From positions 1-59,613 of the forward strand of contig CATWQA010000010.1 in assembly GCA_958352815.1 (NCBI GenBank): a stretch of DNA of 59,613 bases, written 5' to 3'. The stretch is from an uncultured Eubacteriales bacterium (GTDB taxonomy: Bacteria; Bacillota; Clostridia; Monoglobales; Monoglobaceae). Below the pieces are notes generated by a model that had not been told where the DNA came from, made no database searches, and saw only the letters and a program-made list of their open reading frames with translations. Below are positions 24,090 through 33,675 of this stretch, piece after piece. Numbering within the stretch: the first letter of the stretch is position 1; each line of letters begins with the position of its first letter. The position numbers and the translations under genes are program-made.

Positions 24090-25151
24090 GTGAACACGAA
24101 GATTGTTAAAATAGGAAATACAGAAATCGGCGGGGGCAACCCTCCCGCAATTCAGTCAATGACAAACGTTCCCACGTGGGATATAGACGCCGTAACGGCG
24201 CAGATAAACAGGCTTGCCGAGGCGGGGTGCGAAATCGTCCGCTTCTCGGTTCCCGATGAGGAAAGCGCAAGGGCGGTGGAGCAAATTAAGGAGCGCACCT
24301 CCCTGCCTCTGGTTGCGGATATTCATTTTGACTACCGCTTGGCTCTTATGGCCATTGAGCGGGGGATTGACAAGGTTAGGATTAACCCGGGCAACATCGG
24401 CGGCGAGGATAAGGCGAAGGCGGTGGCTCAGGCGGCGGGGGCGAAAAACATTCCCATCCGAATCGGAGTTAACGGCGGCTCACTGGAAAAGGGGCTCCTT
24501 GAAAAGTGCGGCGGCGACCTGCCCAAAGCAATGGTGGAAAGCGCAAGGCGCCACGTGGAAATCCTGAATAAGTTCGACTTTGACAACATTGTGCTCTCCA
24601 TGAAGTCCTCAAGCGTTTTGAATACCGTTAAGGCGTATCGCCTTGCGGCAGAGACCTTTAATTACCCCCTCCATTTGGGAGTAACCGAGGCGGGAACCAC
24701 AAGGCAGGGCATAGTTAAGTCCGCCGTGGGTATCGGTTCCCTGCTGCTGGACGGCATAGGCGACACTATCAGAGTTTCTCTGACGGACGACCCTGTGGAG
24801 GAGGTTCGGGCGGCAAAGCTGATTTTGCGGTCTCTGGACATGGGCGGCGACTATGTTGAGGTAGTCTCCTGCCCAACCTGCGCCAGAACCAAGATAGACT
24901 TAATCCCCATCGCCAACGCTATAGATAATGCGGTTCAGCCTATTAAAAAGCGGCTTAAGGTGGCTGTTATGGGCTGCGTCGTAAACGGCCCCGGCGAGGC
25001 GAAGGACGCAGACATAGGCGTTGCAGGCGGCGACGGCTGCGGCGTGCTGTTTAAGCACGGGGAAATCCTGAAAAAGGTCAGCGAGGATGAAATTATCCCC
25101 TGCCTTATAAGCGAAATCGAAAAAATGACAGAAACAGAAAAAGGAAGTTGA
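24090..25151 (+). CDS. ispG: 4-hydroxy-3-methylbut-2-enyl diphosphate synthase
   Basis: A 353-residue iron-sulfur enzyme that converts methylerythritol cyclodiphosphate to HMBPP in the MEP isoprenoid pathway. NPPAIQSMTNVPTWD near residue 18 and the TIM-barrel segments ADIHFDYRLAL and INPGNIG are typical. The cluster ligands are C-x2-C in SCPTCARTK near residue 263 and the Cys of VMGCVVNGPGE near residue 297. I use the GTG at 24090, because GGAGG (24077-24081) stands 8 bases before it and would abut the alternative GTG at 24081. The polC start is 4 bases beyond the stop, so the two are cotranscribed, an order common in Clostridia. Confidence 0.95.
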   Translation: MNTKIVKIGNTEIGGGNPPAIQSMTNVPTWDIDAVTAQINRLAEAGCEIVRFSVPDEESARAVEQIKERTSLPLVADIHFDYRLALMAIERGIDKVRINPGNIGGEDKAKAVAQAAGAKNIPIRIGVNGGSLEKGLLEKCGGDLPKAMVESARRHVEILNKFDFDNIVLSMKSSSVLNTVKAYRLAAETFNYPLHLGVTEAGTTRQGIVKSAVGIGSLLLDGIGDTIRVSLTDDPVEEVRAAKLILRSLDMGGDYVEVVSCPTCARTKIDLIPIANAIDNAVQPIKKRLKVAVMGCVVNGPGEAKDADIGVAGGDGCGVLFKHGEILKKVSEDEIIPCLISEIEKMTETEKGS

Positions 25152-25155
25152 TATA

Positions 25156-28100
25156 ATGTCCCCAAGCGTACTTGATATATTCGACAGGGTAACGGTTATG
25201 GAGAGCTATGCGGCTCGCCTGTCGGACTTTAAAATCTCCTCCTGTAATATTGACACCTCGAAAAACAGTATTGCCCTCTACCTTGTGGGCAGGCAAGACG
25301 AGGAGCTTTTGTCCGTCCCCGACACCAAAAGCTTTATAGATATGACCAAGCGTTCCTACGGCCTGCGGAACTTTGAAATTTTCATCAAGTACCCCGGCCG
25401 TGTGTTCTCCGATGAGTATTTTTCCTACCTGGTGGAGTCCTTTAACGGGCTGCACGATTCGGGCAGGGCATTTTTGGCAAGCGCAGCGGCGGAGCTCAGG
25501 GAAAACATTCTCAATATAAACAATATTATGGGCAACGCTGCCATGCTGAAAAACATAGGCTTTGACCGATTTATCAGGGAGCATGTTGCCTTTGGGCTGG
25601 ACAGAAATGTTGAGGTGCGCCTTAACATAGCCGAGACTGACCATGAGGAGTACCTAAAGCGGCAGGAGGAAAAGGAGCTGGAGCTTACAAGGGCGGCTGC
25701 GGCGCAGCGTCCCGCTCCCAAGCAGGAGGAGCATAAGGCGGCGGCTCGGTTCGGCAAGTATATTGACGAGGAGCCCATGCCCATAATAAAGCTCGCCGAG
25801 GATACGGGGCATTGCGTTGTGGAGGGTGAAATAATAGAGTGCGAAAGCCGAGACATTACCCGAGGCAACCGCAGCAGCACCTCGATTAAATTCTCGATCG
25901 GCGATGACGAGTGGGCGACCACCTGCAGCGCCTTCGGCAGTTCCGACAAGATGAAGCCCTTAGCCTCCATGGTTAAGGAGGGCAACCGCATTAAGGTTGC
26001 GGGAAACTATGAGTTTGACGACTATCTCCGCACCCATGTGATAAAGGTCAGCTCCGCTTTGGCGGTGGAAAAGCCCCCTGTCAGAACCGATGACTACCCC
26101 AAAAAGCGGGTGGAGCTCCATATGCATACCAAGATGAGCGCCATGGACGGCGTTTCTTCAATCGGGGATTTGGTAAAGAGAGCGGCGTACTGGGGTCATC
26201 CCGCCATTGCCATAACCGACCACGGCGTGGCGCAGGGCTTCCCCGACGCCAGAAAGGCGGCTCAGGCAAACCCCGGGGTCAAAATGATTTACGGCATGGA
26301 GGGGTACTTGATTGACGACATCAGCTCCGCAAAGCTGAACATAATCAGAGAGAAGAAAAAGGGCGTCTATGTTGTGTTTGACTTAGAGACCACAGGTCTC
26401 AGCCCTCAAACCGAGGAAATAACCGAAATAGGCGCGGTGAAAATAAAGGACGGGCTTATTGTGGACAGCTTTTCTCAGCTGGTGAACCCGCTAAAGCCCA
26501 TTTCCGAACAGATAACCCAAATCACAGGCATAACAAACGAAATGGTTAAGGATATGCCTGATATAAGTGAGGTTTTACCAAGGTTCAGAAAGTTCTGCGG
26601 CGATGGGATAATGGTTGCCCACAACGCCAAGTTTGACATGAGCTTTATCTATGCCGCCGCAAAACGGCTGGGAATATACTTCCCCAACAAGACGGCGGAC
26701 ACCCTGCTTATGTCGAGGGAAATCTTTAAGAACGAGAAAAACCATAAGCTGGACGAGCTCTGCAGGCGGCTGAACGTGACCCTTGACAATCACCACAGAG
26801 CCGTTTCCGACTCTACCGCCACAGCCTACTGCTTCATTAAGATGATGGAGATGACAGAGTGGAAAGAGGCGGCGGAGCTTGAGGCAGAAATCCCCGTTCC
26901 GCAAAGGGACGACCCGATTATTAAAAACAGGAAGTACCATATAATCCTGCTGGCAAGGAACTATGTGGGGCTTAAGAATTTATACAAGCTAATCTCAAAA
27001 TCCAACTTAGACTATTTCTACAGGCGGCCGGGCATACCCAAAAGCCTGCTGTTTAAGTACCACGAGGGCATAATCATAGGCTCTGCCTGCGAGGCGGGAG
27101 AGCTGTACCGCTCTATAATTGCGAAAAAGCCCGATGAGGAGCTGCGGGAGATAGCCAAGTTCTATGACTATCTGGAAATCCAGCCTCTGGGCAACAACGC
27201 CTTTATGAAGCGCAACGGTCAGGTCAGCGGCGATGAAGAGCTGCGGGAGATTAACAAGAAGATTATCGCTCTGGGCGATAGCGTGGGGATTAAGACGGTT
27301 GCCACCTGCGATGTGCACTTCCTTGACCCTAAGGACGAGATGTACCGCCGTGTGCTCATGGGAGCTCAGGGCTTTGAGGACGCGGATAACCAAGCGCCTC
27401 TGTTCCTGCGTACCACCGGGGAGATGATGGAGGAATTCAGCTATCTGGGCGACCGCTGTGAGGAAATCGTTATTGATAACACTGTGGAAATCGCGGATAT
27501 GATTGAGGAAATCCAGCCGGTTAAGGACGGCTCCTATCCTCCCACCATCGAAAACTGCGAGCAGGATTTAATTGATATGTGCCACAAAAAGGCTCATGAT
27601 ATATACGGCGACAGCCTGCCCCAAATCGTTGAGGAGCGCATGGAGCGGGAGCTTGACTGTATAGTGAAGTACGGCTTTTCGGTTATGTATATGATAGCCC
27701 ACAAGCTGGTTAAGAAGTCCAACGAGGCAGGGTATCTGGTAGGCAGCCGAGGCAGTGTAGGTTCGTCCTTTGTGGCGTTCCTGTCGGATATAACCGAGGT
27801 AAACGCCCTCTGCCCCCACTATGTTTGCCCCGAGTGTAAGTACAGTGAGTTTTATGAGCACGGCGAGTACCCCACGGGCATGGACATGCCGGACAAAACC
27901 TGTCCCAAGTGCGGCGCAAAGCTCAAAAAGGACGGCCTTACTATACCCTTTGAGACCTTCCTGGGCTTTAACGGGGACAAGGTTCCCGATATAGACCTTA
28001 ACTTCTCGGGAGAGTACCAGGCGACGGCTCATAAGTACGTAGGCGAGCTGTTCGGCGAGGAGTACGTTTTCAAGGCGGGAACCATAAGCACCGTGGCGGA

Positions 28101-29415
28101 CAAGACCGCCATAATGTTTGCCAGAAAATATTATGAGAATAAAGAGATAAACGCTCCCGAAGCGGAGCTTAAAAGAATTTCCAAGGGCGTTGTTGACGTG
28201 CGCAGAACCACAGGTCAGCACCCGGGCGGAATTATCGTCTGCCCCAAGACCATGGATATACACGACTTCACACCGGTTCAGCACCCGGCGGATAAAAAGG
28301 ACTCGGATATTATCACTACCCACTTTGACTTTCATTCCATACACGATAATCTGCTCAAGCTGGACATTCTGGGGCATGACGACCCCTCAACAATCAGAAT
28401 GCTTGAGGACTTAACGGGCATAAACGCTCTTGAAATCCCTCTGGACGACCCGGAGACAATGAGCATTTTCAGCGGCACCGAGGCTCTGGGCGTAACCCCT
28501 GAGCAGATAGACAGCAAGGTGGGCACCTTCGGCGTGCCGGAGTTCGGCACAAACTTTGTTCGGGGTATGCTGGTTGACACAATGCCCCACACCTTTGTGG
28601 AGCTGCTGATTATTTCCGGTCTGTCCCACGGAACGGATGTGTGGCTGAACAACGCCCAGGATTTGGTCAGAAATAAAACCGCTACCCTCTCGGAGGTTAT
28701 CGGTCTGCGTGACGATATAATGGTGTATCTCATTCAGCACGGGCTGGAGCCGGGAACCGCCTTTAAGATAATGGAGTTCGTCAGAAAGGGCAGAGCCGCA
28801 AAGGAGGGCATGCCCGAGGATTTTGAAAAGGCAATGCGGGAGAACGACGTTCCCGAGTGGTACATAGACTCCTGTAAAAAGATAAAGTATATGTTCCCCA
28901 AGGCGCACGCTGCGGCCTACGTTATGATGGCGTTCAGAATTGCATACTTTAAGGTGCACTACCCTGCGGAGTTTTATATGGCGTACTACACCGTAAGGGC
29001 AGACCTGTTTGACGCCGCCATTATGGCAAAGGGCAAGGACAGGGTAGTACAGGAGATGAAGAAGATTAAGATAAAGGGCAGCTCCGCCACAGCCAACGAG
29101 AAAAACCTGCTCACCATATTGGAGCTGTGCCATGAGATGTACGAGCGGGGCATTGAGTTCGGCTCCGTCAGCCTGTATAAGAGCCACCCCTATAAGTTCA
29201 GTAAGGAGGACGGCAAGATTATCCCGCCCCTCAACGCCTTTGCGGGAGTGGGCACAAACGCCGCCGAGGCAATCGCCAAGGCGCGGGAGGACGGGGACTT
29301 TATGTCCAAGGAGGACTTAAAGGCAAGAGCCGGAATAACCAAGACGGTTGTGGAGGTGCTGGCGGAAAACGGGGTTCTGGACGACCTGCCCGACAGCTCA
29401 CAAATCTCATTTTAG
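25156..29415 (+). CDS. polC: DNA polymerase III alpha subunit, PolC type
   Basis: The 1419-residue replicative polymerase of low-GC Gram-positive bacteria. In order: an N-terminal domain, an OB fold (about 221-290), a PHP domain starting VELHMHTKMSAMDG near residue 320, a DnaQ-like 3'-5' exonuclease inserted into PHP (FDLETTGLS near 410, AHNAKFDMSF near 492, HHRAVSDS near 547), the rest of PHP, a polymerase core with a zinc-binding insert (CPHYVCPECK and CPKCG, about 885-925), and the palm with the catalytic aspartates in PDIDLNFSGEYQ near residue 942. All main residues are present. AAGGAAG precedes the ATG. The position right after ispG and before a stalk-domain protein and tex suggests a four-gene operon. 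Confidence 0.97.
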   Translation: MSPSVLDIFDRVTVMESYAARLSDFKISSCNIDTSKNSIALYLVGRQDEELLSVPDTKSFIDMTKRSYGLRNFEIFIKYPGRVFSDEYFSYLVESFNGLHDSGRAFLASAAAELRENILNINNIMGNAAMLKNIGFDRFIREHVAFGLDRNVEVRLNIAETDHEEYLKRQEEKELELTRAAAAQRPAPKQEEHKAAARFGKYIDEEPMPIIKLAEDTGHCVVEGEIIECESRDITRGNRSSTSIKFSIGDDEWATTCSAFGSSDKMKPLASMVKEGNRIKVAGNYEFDDYLRTHVIKVSSALAVEKPPVRTDDYPKKRVELHMHTKMSAMDGVSSIGDLVKRAAYWGHPAIAITDHGVAQGFPDARKAAQANPGVKMIYGMEGYLIDDISSAKLNIIREKKKGVYVVFDLETTGLSPQTEEITEIGAVKIKDGLIVDSFSQLVNPLKPISEQITQITGITNEMVKDMPDISEVLPRFRKFCGDGIMVAHNAKFDMSFIYAAAKRLGIYFPNKTADTLLMSREIFKNEKNHKLDELCRRLNVTLDNHHRAVSDSTATAYCFIKMMEMTEWKEAAELEAEIPVPQRDDPIIKNRKYHIILLARNYVGLKNLYKLISKSNLDYFYRRPGIPKSLLFKYHEGIIIGSACEAGELYRSIIAKKPDEELREIAKFYDYLEIQPLGNNAFMKRNGQVSGDEELREINKKIIALGDSVGIKTVATCDVHFLDPKDEMYRRVLMGAQGFEDADNQAPLFLRTTGEMMEEFSYLGDRCEEIVIDNTVEIADMIEEIQPVKDGSYPPTIENCEQDLIDMCHKKAHDIYGDSLPQIVEERMERELDCIVKYGFSVMYMIAHKLVKKSNEAGYLVGSRGSVGSSFVAFLSDITEVNALCPHYVCPECKYSEFYEHGEYPTGMDMPDKTCPKCGAKLKKDGLTIPFETFLGFNGDKVPDIDLNFSGEYQATAHKYVGELFGEEYVFKAGTISTVADKTAIMFARKYYENKEINAPEAELKRISKGVVDVRRTTGQHPGGIIVCPKTMDIHDFTPVQHPADKKDSDIITTHFDFHSIHDNLLKLDILGHDDPSTIRMLEDLTGINALEIPLDDPETMSIFSGTEALGVTPEQIDSKVGTFGVPEFGTNFVRGMLVDTMPHTFVELLIISGLSHGTDVWLNNAQDLVRNKTATLSEVIGLRDDIMVYLIQHGLEPGTAFKIMEFVRKGRAAKEGMPEDFEKAMRENDVPEWYIDSCKKIKYMFPKAHAAAYVMMAFRIAYFKVHYPAEFYMAYYTVRADLFDAAIMAKGKDRVVQEMKKIKIKGSSATANEKNLLTILELCHEMYERGIEFGSVSLYKSHPYKFSKEDGKIIPPLNAFAGVGTNAAEAIAKAREDGDFMSKEDLKARAGITKTVVEVLAENGVLDDLPDSSQISF

Positions 29416-29463
29416 AGGTGAGGTAATATGGAGTCTTCTTTAACATTAAGAACGGAGATTTTT

Positions 29464-31143
29464 ATGAAAAGGGTAATGATTTTGGCGGCAGCGTTGATTT
29501 TTTGCCTGTCTCTTTCGGTCTGTGCCGAGGAGAGATGCATTGCTTCGGACTTGCCGCCGCTGCCCTATAATTCCCGCTCTCACTTTGCCGTGTACACCGA
29601 AAACAGCCGCGGCGGGAGGATTGAGCTCTCCATGTTTGATATAGCCCCGGGCGACTATGAGGACAGCGGGCTTATTGTGTGCAGCAACGGCACAATCGGT
29701 CTCGCCGCGGAGGAATTATACAAAAACGATATAAAATATTACCTTGACGGCAACAACTGGGTTGAGTTTGAAAGCGGATATAAAAAGATAAGCGACAACA
29801 GCGGAGAGCTGCTGTATTCTGATTTGAATTATTTGTATGTGGGCGACAGACCGGACGACAACACGGATTGCTGGAGCGTCAACCCCTCCGACGATGGCGG
29901 ATACTATGTGGGTACTTACAGCTCAAATCCTTCCGAGGTCGGGGAGTTTATAAATTTTTATCACACAAAAGATTTCAGGGAATATACCCATATTACAACG
30001 GTTCCTATGACAAAACCTGTAAGCGGGTTTTATAATATGTACGGCTCTGCATTTCTTGCCCGTCTTAACGGGGAGTATGTTGTGGTTGTAAACTCAAGGT
30101 CGTATGCGCCCAATTCCTATAAGAGTGTAGGCGGTGTTTACAGAAACGGAGAGGTTTACAGCATAAGTGACTATGACAGTCCGCTTTTCTCGTTTGCAGG
30201 CAGCAACATATCTTATGACTATGATGCAGGGCAGTTCGTTCTTGAAAAAGAGACTGTTATTGAGGATGGTGTTTCCGGGGCGAGAGGAGTTCCGGCGGTG
30301 ACAGAACTGACGTACAGGACGACAGCCGATTTTACGGAATTTAAGGATTTAGACGAGATTGCATACCCAAACAGCATTGAGGATTACAGCACATGTCTGC
30401 TTGAGAAAGACGGGTACAGCGTTAATGCACTTGTGCAGCCTAATATGTACATGTTGGAAAATGGAGAATATGAGAAAAATGTATACAGCCTTGACGGGGA
30501 GACCTTGATTGAAAATTATATTGTGTTTGACGACGGCACCCAATATAAATATTTGCCGAATAAAGAGCAATATGTGGACAGTGAAACTTCGGACGGCGGC
30601 ATGATGTTTATGTCAAAAAGGAACGGCGGTATTCTGTATTCGGCGGACGGAGTGTATTTCAAAAGCTTTCCCATAGACGACAAGGATGTGGATTTGAGCA
30701 CCGTCCGCTGCAGCGGCGGCTTTGTCAGCGCATACAGCAAAGACAGGTTTTATAAATTATCGGTAAGCGAAAACGGTAACCCGCCCCTTGTGGCTTTTGA
30801 CGGGTACATATTGAGTTTTCCCGAGCGGCCTGTGGTGGAGAGCGGCAGAACTTTGGTTTCTATGAGACTTCTTTTGGAGCAAATGGGAGCGGAGGTTGTT
30901 TGGGACGAGCCGTTCAAAACCGTCACGGCAACCCTCGGCAATACAGCTGTATCAATGCGGATTGACAGTCCAAGTGCCGTTGTGTCGAAAAATGGTATGA
31001 GCTATGAGAAAATGTTAGATGTTCCCGCAAGACTTATTAATGGAACAACCATGATTCCCATAAGGTTTTTAAGCGAGACGTTTAACTTCTCGGTTTCATG
31101 GGACGAGGATAAAAATCTTGTTACGGTTACAAAAATTAATTAG
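29464..31143 (+). CDS. Secreted stalk-domain (copper amine oxidase N-like) protein
   Basis: A 559-residue exported protein with a signal peptide (KRVMILAAALIFCLSLSVCA) and a C-terminal pair of 'copper amine oxidase N-terminal' stalk repeats (about 445-559; GRTLVSMRLLLEQMGAEVVW and TTMIPIRFLSETFNFSVSWD). The middle 400 residues look beta-rich, with repeated short strands and aspartates as in propeller folds, but I recognise no family. The ATG at 29464 follows CGGAG and gives a clean signal peptide. A second start at 29428 with a GAGGTGAGGT signal would add 12 residues and is also possible. Stalk domains are frequent in extracellular proteins of Clostridia. It sits between polC and tex with gaps of about 12 bases, although its role has no obvious link to them. 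Confidence 0.75.
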   Translation: MKRVMILAAALIFCLSLSVCAEERCIASDLPPLPYNSRSHFAVYTENSRGGRIELSMFDIAPGDYEDSGLIVCSNGTIGLAAEELYKNDIKYYLDGNNWVEFESGYKKISDNSGELLYSDLNYLYVGDRPDDNTDCWSVNPSDDGGYYVGTYSSNPSEVGEFINFYHTKDFREYTHITTVPMTKPVSGFYNMYGSAFLARLNGEYVVVVNSRSYAPNSYKSVGGVYRNGEVYSISDYDSPLFSFAGSNISYDYDAGQFVLEKETVIEDGVSGARGVPAVTELTYRTTADFTEFKDLDEIAYPNSIEDYSTCLLEKDGYSVNALVQPNMYMLENGEYEKNVYSLDGETLIENYIVFDDGTQYKYLPNKEQYVDSETSDGGMMFMSKRNGGILYSADGVYFKSFPIDDKDVDLSTVRCSGGFVSAYSKDRFYKLSVSENGNPPLVAFDGYILSFPERPVVESGRTLVSMRLLLEQMGAEVVWDEPFKTVTATLGNTAVSMRIDSPSAVVSKNGMSYEKMLDVPARLINGTTMIPIRFLSETFNFSVSWDEDKNLVTVTKIN

Positions 31144-31154
31144 GAGAGAAAGCA

Positions 31155-33290
31155 ATGGATATTATAAAGACGCTGGCGAAGGAGCTTAAAATCCAGCCGT
31201 GGCAGGTTGAAAACGCAGTTAAGCTCATAGACGAGGGCAACACGATCCCCTTTATTTCACGCTACAGAAAGGAAGCCACCGGAGAGCTAAACGATGAGGT
31301 TCTCCGCGCTCTTGACGAGCGTTTGGCGTACCTGAGAAGCATGGAGGAGCGAAAGGCGGACGTAAAGCGGATAATCGAGGAGCAGGGCAAGCTGACCCCC
31401 GAGCTTGCCGCCGCCATCGACAGGGCGGAGAAGCTCACCGAGGTTGAGGATTTGTACCGCCCCTTCAGGCCAAAGCGCAAGACCAGAGCCACCGTTGCCA
31501 AGGCAAAGGGACTTGAGCCTTTGGCGGAGCTCATACGCTCCGGGCTGTTTGGCGACGGGGACATTGAGAAAAAGGCGGCGGAGTATGTCAGCGAGGAAAA
31601 GGGCGTGCTGACCGCCGAGGAGGCAATAGGCGGAGCCATGGACATTATAGCCGAAAGCATTTCGGACAACGCCGAGTACAGAAAAAAGCTGCGGGATATA
31701 ACCTTCCGCACGGGGGTTGTGGTCTCAAAGGCGAGCAATCCCGAGGAGGAGTCGGTATATGAGATGTATTACGACTTCACCGAGGGGGCGGCAAAAATTG
31801 CGCCCCATAGGGTTCTTGCCATAGACAGGGGCGAAAAGGAGAAAATCCTGAGCGTCAGCATAGCTCCCGACACGGAGCGGATTATGAAGTATCTTTCAAG
31901 GGCGGAGGACAGCGGCGGTCATAAGTACCTGGAGGCGGCCGTGCAGGACGCTTACAAGAGACTGATTGCTCCGTCAATCGAGAGGGAAATCAGAAACGAG
32001 CTGACCGAGAACGCCCGGGAGCAGGCAATAGGCTTGTTTAAAACCAACCTGCGCAACCTGCTTATGCAGCCCCTTATTAAGGACAAGGTGGTTATAGGTC
32101 TTGACCCGGGCTACCGAACAGGCTGCAAGGTGGGAGTTGTGGACGGAACGGGAAAGGTTCTGGACACGGGGGTTATATACATAACTCACTCCGAGGCGCA
32201 GAAGAAGGCGGCGGAGAGCCTTTTAAAGGGGCTTATTCAAAAGCATAACGTTGACCTTATCTCCATAGGCAACGGAACCGCTTCCAAGGAGACCGAGATA
32301 TTCGTGGCGGAGCTGCTTAAAACCATGCCCGGCACCAAGGTGAAGTACTTGATTACCAACGAGGCGGGGGCTTCGGTATACTCTGCGTCAAAGCTGGCGG
32401 CAGAGGAGTTCCCGGATTTTGACGTGACCCAAAGGAGCGCCATATCTATTGCAAGGCGTATTCAGGACCCGCTGGCGGAGCTGGTTAAGATTGAGCCCAA
32501 GGCAATCGGCGTCGGTCAGTATCAGCACGACATGAACCAAAAGCGGCTGTCCGAAGCTCTGGGCGGCGTTGTGGAGGACGCGGTAAACAGCGTGGGCATT
32601 GACCTGAACACTGCCTCTGTGCCGCTGCTGAAATATGTCTCGGGCATAAGCGGAACCATTGCCAAAAACATTGTGGCATATAGAGAGGAAAACGGCAGGT
32701 TTACCGACAGAAGCCAGCTTAAAAAAGTGAGCAAGCTGGGTCCCAAGGCCTTTGAGCAGTGCGCAGGCTTCCTGCGTATACCGGACGGCAAGAACGTTCT
32801 TGACAACACCTCCGTGCACCCCGAGAGCTACGGCGCGGCAAAAATGCTCCTTGAGGAGTGCGGCTACGGTGCGGGAGAAAAAACTGCTGACATAGAAAAG
32901 CGGGCGAAGGCTCTGGGCATAGACAAGCTGGCGGAGAAAATCGACGTGGGCGTCCCCACCCTAAAGGACATAATAAAGGAGCTGCAAAAGCCCGGCCGCG
33001 ACCCGAGAGACGATATAAGCCAGCCTCTGCTCCGTCAGGATATAATGAGCATGGAGGACTTAAAGCCCGACATGGTTTTGACGGGAACGGTCAGAAACGT
33101 TATAGACTTTGGCGCATTTGTGGATATAGGCGTCCATCAGGACGGACTGGTGCACATATCTCAGCTCTCAAAGTCCTATGTGAAGCACCCCACAGACGTG
33201 GTTTCCATAGGCGACATTGTCAAGGTAAAGGTGCTGTCCGTTGACCCCAAGAAAAAGCGTATCAGCCTTACCATGAACTTTGACGATTAA
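31155..33290 (+). CDS. tex: Tex family S1 RNA-binding protein
   Basis: A 711-residue cytosolic nucleic-acid-binding protein. In order it has an N-terminal helical region (IQPWQVENAVKLIDEGNTIPFISRYRKEATG at the very start), a YqgF-like RNase H fold (VIGLDPGYRTGCKVGVVD near residue 313), helix-hairpin-helix motifs (VGIDLNTASVPLLKYVSGI near 480) and a C-terminal S1 domain (GTVRNVIDFGAFVDIGVHQD near 640). Tex is linked to transcription and to RNA metabolism; its exact activity is unsettled. Length and domain order are standard. It is the last gene of the ispG-polC unit and ends directly before the inverted repeat at 33298. Confidence 0.95.
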   Translation: MDIIKTLAKELKIQPWQVENAVKLIDEGNTIPFISRYRKEATGELNDEVLRALDERLAYLRSMEERKADVKRIIEEQGKLTPELAAAIDRAEKLTEVEDLYRPFRPKRKTRATVAKAKGLEPLAELIRSGLFGDGDIEKKAAEYVSEEKGVLTAEEAIGGAMDIIAESISDNAEYRKKLRDITFRTGVVVSKASNPEEESVYEMYYDFTEGAAKIAPHRVLAIDRGEKEKILSVSIAPDTERIMKYLSRAEDSGGHKYLEAAVQDAYKRLIAPSIEREIRNELTENAREQAIGLFKTNLRNLLMQPLIKDKVVIGLDPGYRTGCKVGVVDGTGKVLDTGVIYITHSEAQKKAAESLLKGLIQKHNVDLISIGNGTASKETEIFVAELLKTMPGTKVKYLITNEAGASVYSASKLAAEEFPDFDVTQRSAISIARRIQDPLAELVKIEPKAIGVGQYQHDMNQKRLSEALGGVVEDAVNSVGIDLNTASVPLLKYVSGISGTIAKNIVAYREENGRFTDRSQLKKVSKLGPKAFEQCAGFLRIPDGKNVLDNTSVHPESYGAAKMLLEECGYGAGEKTADIEKRAKALGIDKLAEKIDVGVPTLKDIIKELQKPGRDPRDDISQPLLRQDIMSMEDLKPDMVLTGTVRNVIDFGAFVDIGVHQDGLVHISQLSKSYVKHPTDVVSIGDIVKVKVLSVDPKKKRISLTMNFDD

Positions 33291-33295
33291 AACTT

Positions 33296-33325
33296 GTCAT
33301 ACCTTATCCCCTTTGATAATACAAT
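33296..33325 (+). promoter_or_regulatory. Sigma-E-like sporulation promoter
   Basis: GTCATACC (33296-33303) resembles the sigma-E -35, and AATACAAT (33318-33325) differs at one base from the sigma-E -10 CATACAAT; the spacer is 14 bases, as usual. The expected start lies near 33332. Sigma-E is known to transcribe the spoIVF operon in Bacillus, which agrees with the downstream gene. Confidence 0.52.
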
Positions 33326-33369
33326 CTTAATATAGATGTATTTCGACTATGAAAAGGGGATAAGGTATG
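33298..33369 (+). repeat. 17-bp inverted repeat over a start codon
   Basis: 33298-33314 (CATACCTTATCCCCTTT) is the exact reverse complement of 33353-33369, with 38 bases between. The right arm contains the ribosome binding site (GGGGATAAGG) and the ATG at 33367. In a transcript from upstream the arms would pair and hide the start; in one from the promoter between the arms they could not. Confidence 0.85.
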
Positions 33370-33675
33370 CAAAGGGAAAGAGAATACAGATTCAGCAGAA
33401 CAAGCTACGGCCTCGGCGACCCCGATAGCGGCAAAGAATATCCCGAAAAGGGATATTTCTATCGGGGAGCGGGGCTGTTTTTAAAGCAGGCCGTGGCGGT
33501 CACCGTTATAATCGGGCTGGGGGTACTGATTAACCGTTCAAACTTCGAGTTCGGTAAAAACTGCGTTGCTGCTTTGGGCAGGGCGGTGCGCCATGAGTTT
33601 GACTGGCAGGCGTTGTGGAATGGTTTCGCAGGCCGCATTGACGGCATTTGGAGGATTTTCAGTGAGGTATTTTAA
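33367..33675 (+). CDS. Small membrane protein in the SpoIVFA position
   Basis: A 102-residue protein with a charged N-terminus of about 36 residues, a single membrane segment (about 37-55, FLKQAVAVTVIIGLGVLI) and a short outer part. It overlaps the start of the SpoIVFB gene by 14 bases, the position SpoIVFA takes in spore formers. SpoIVFA usually adds an M23-like domain outside the membrane; none fits in this length. It may be a reduced SpoIVFA that holds or tunes the protease, but this is an inference from position and build only. Its ribosome binding site and ATG lie in the right arm of the 17-bp inverted repeat, and a sigma-E-like promoter lies within. Confidence 0.6.
   Translation: MQREREYRFSRTSYGLGDPDSGKEYPEKGYFYRGAGLFLKQAVAVTVIIGLGVLINRSNFEFGKNCVAALGRAVRHEFDWQALWNGFAGRIDGIWRIFSEVF

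Noticed and set aside
27568..29187. Long minus-strand frames opposite polC
   Set aside because: PolC motifs run through the plus strand here without a break; the minus frames carry no known motif.
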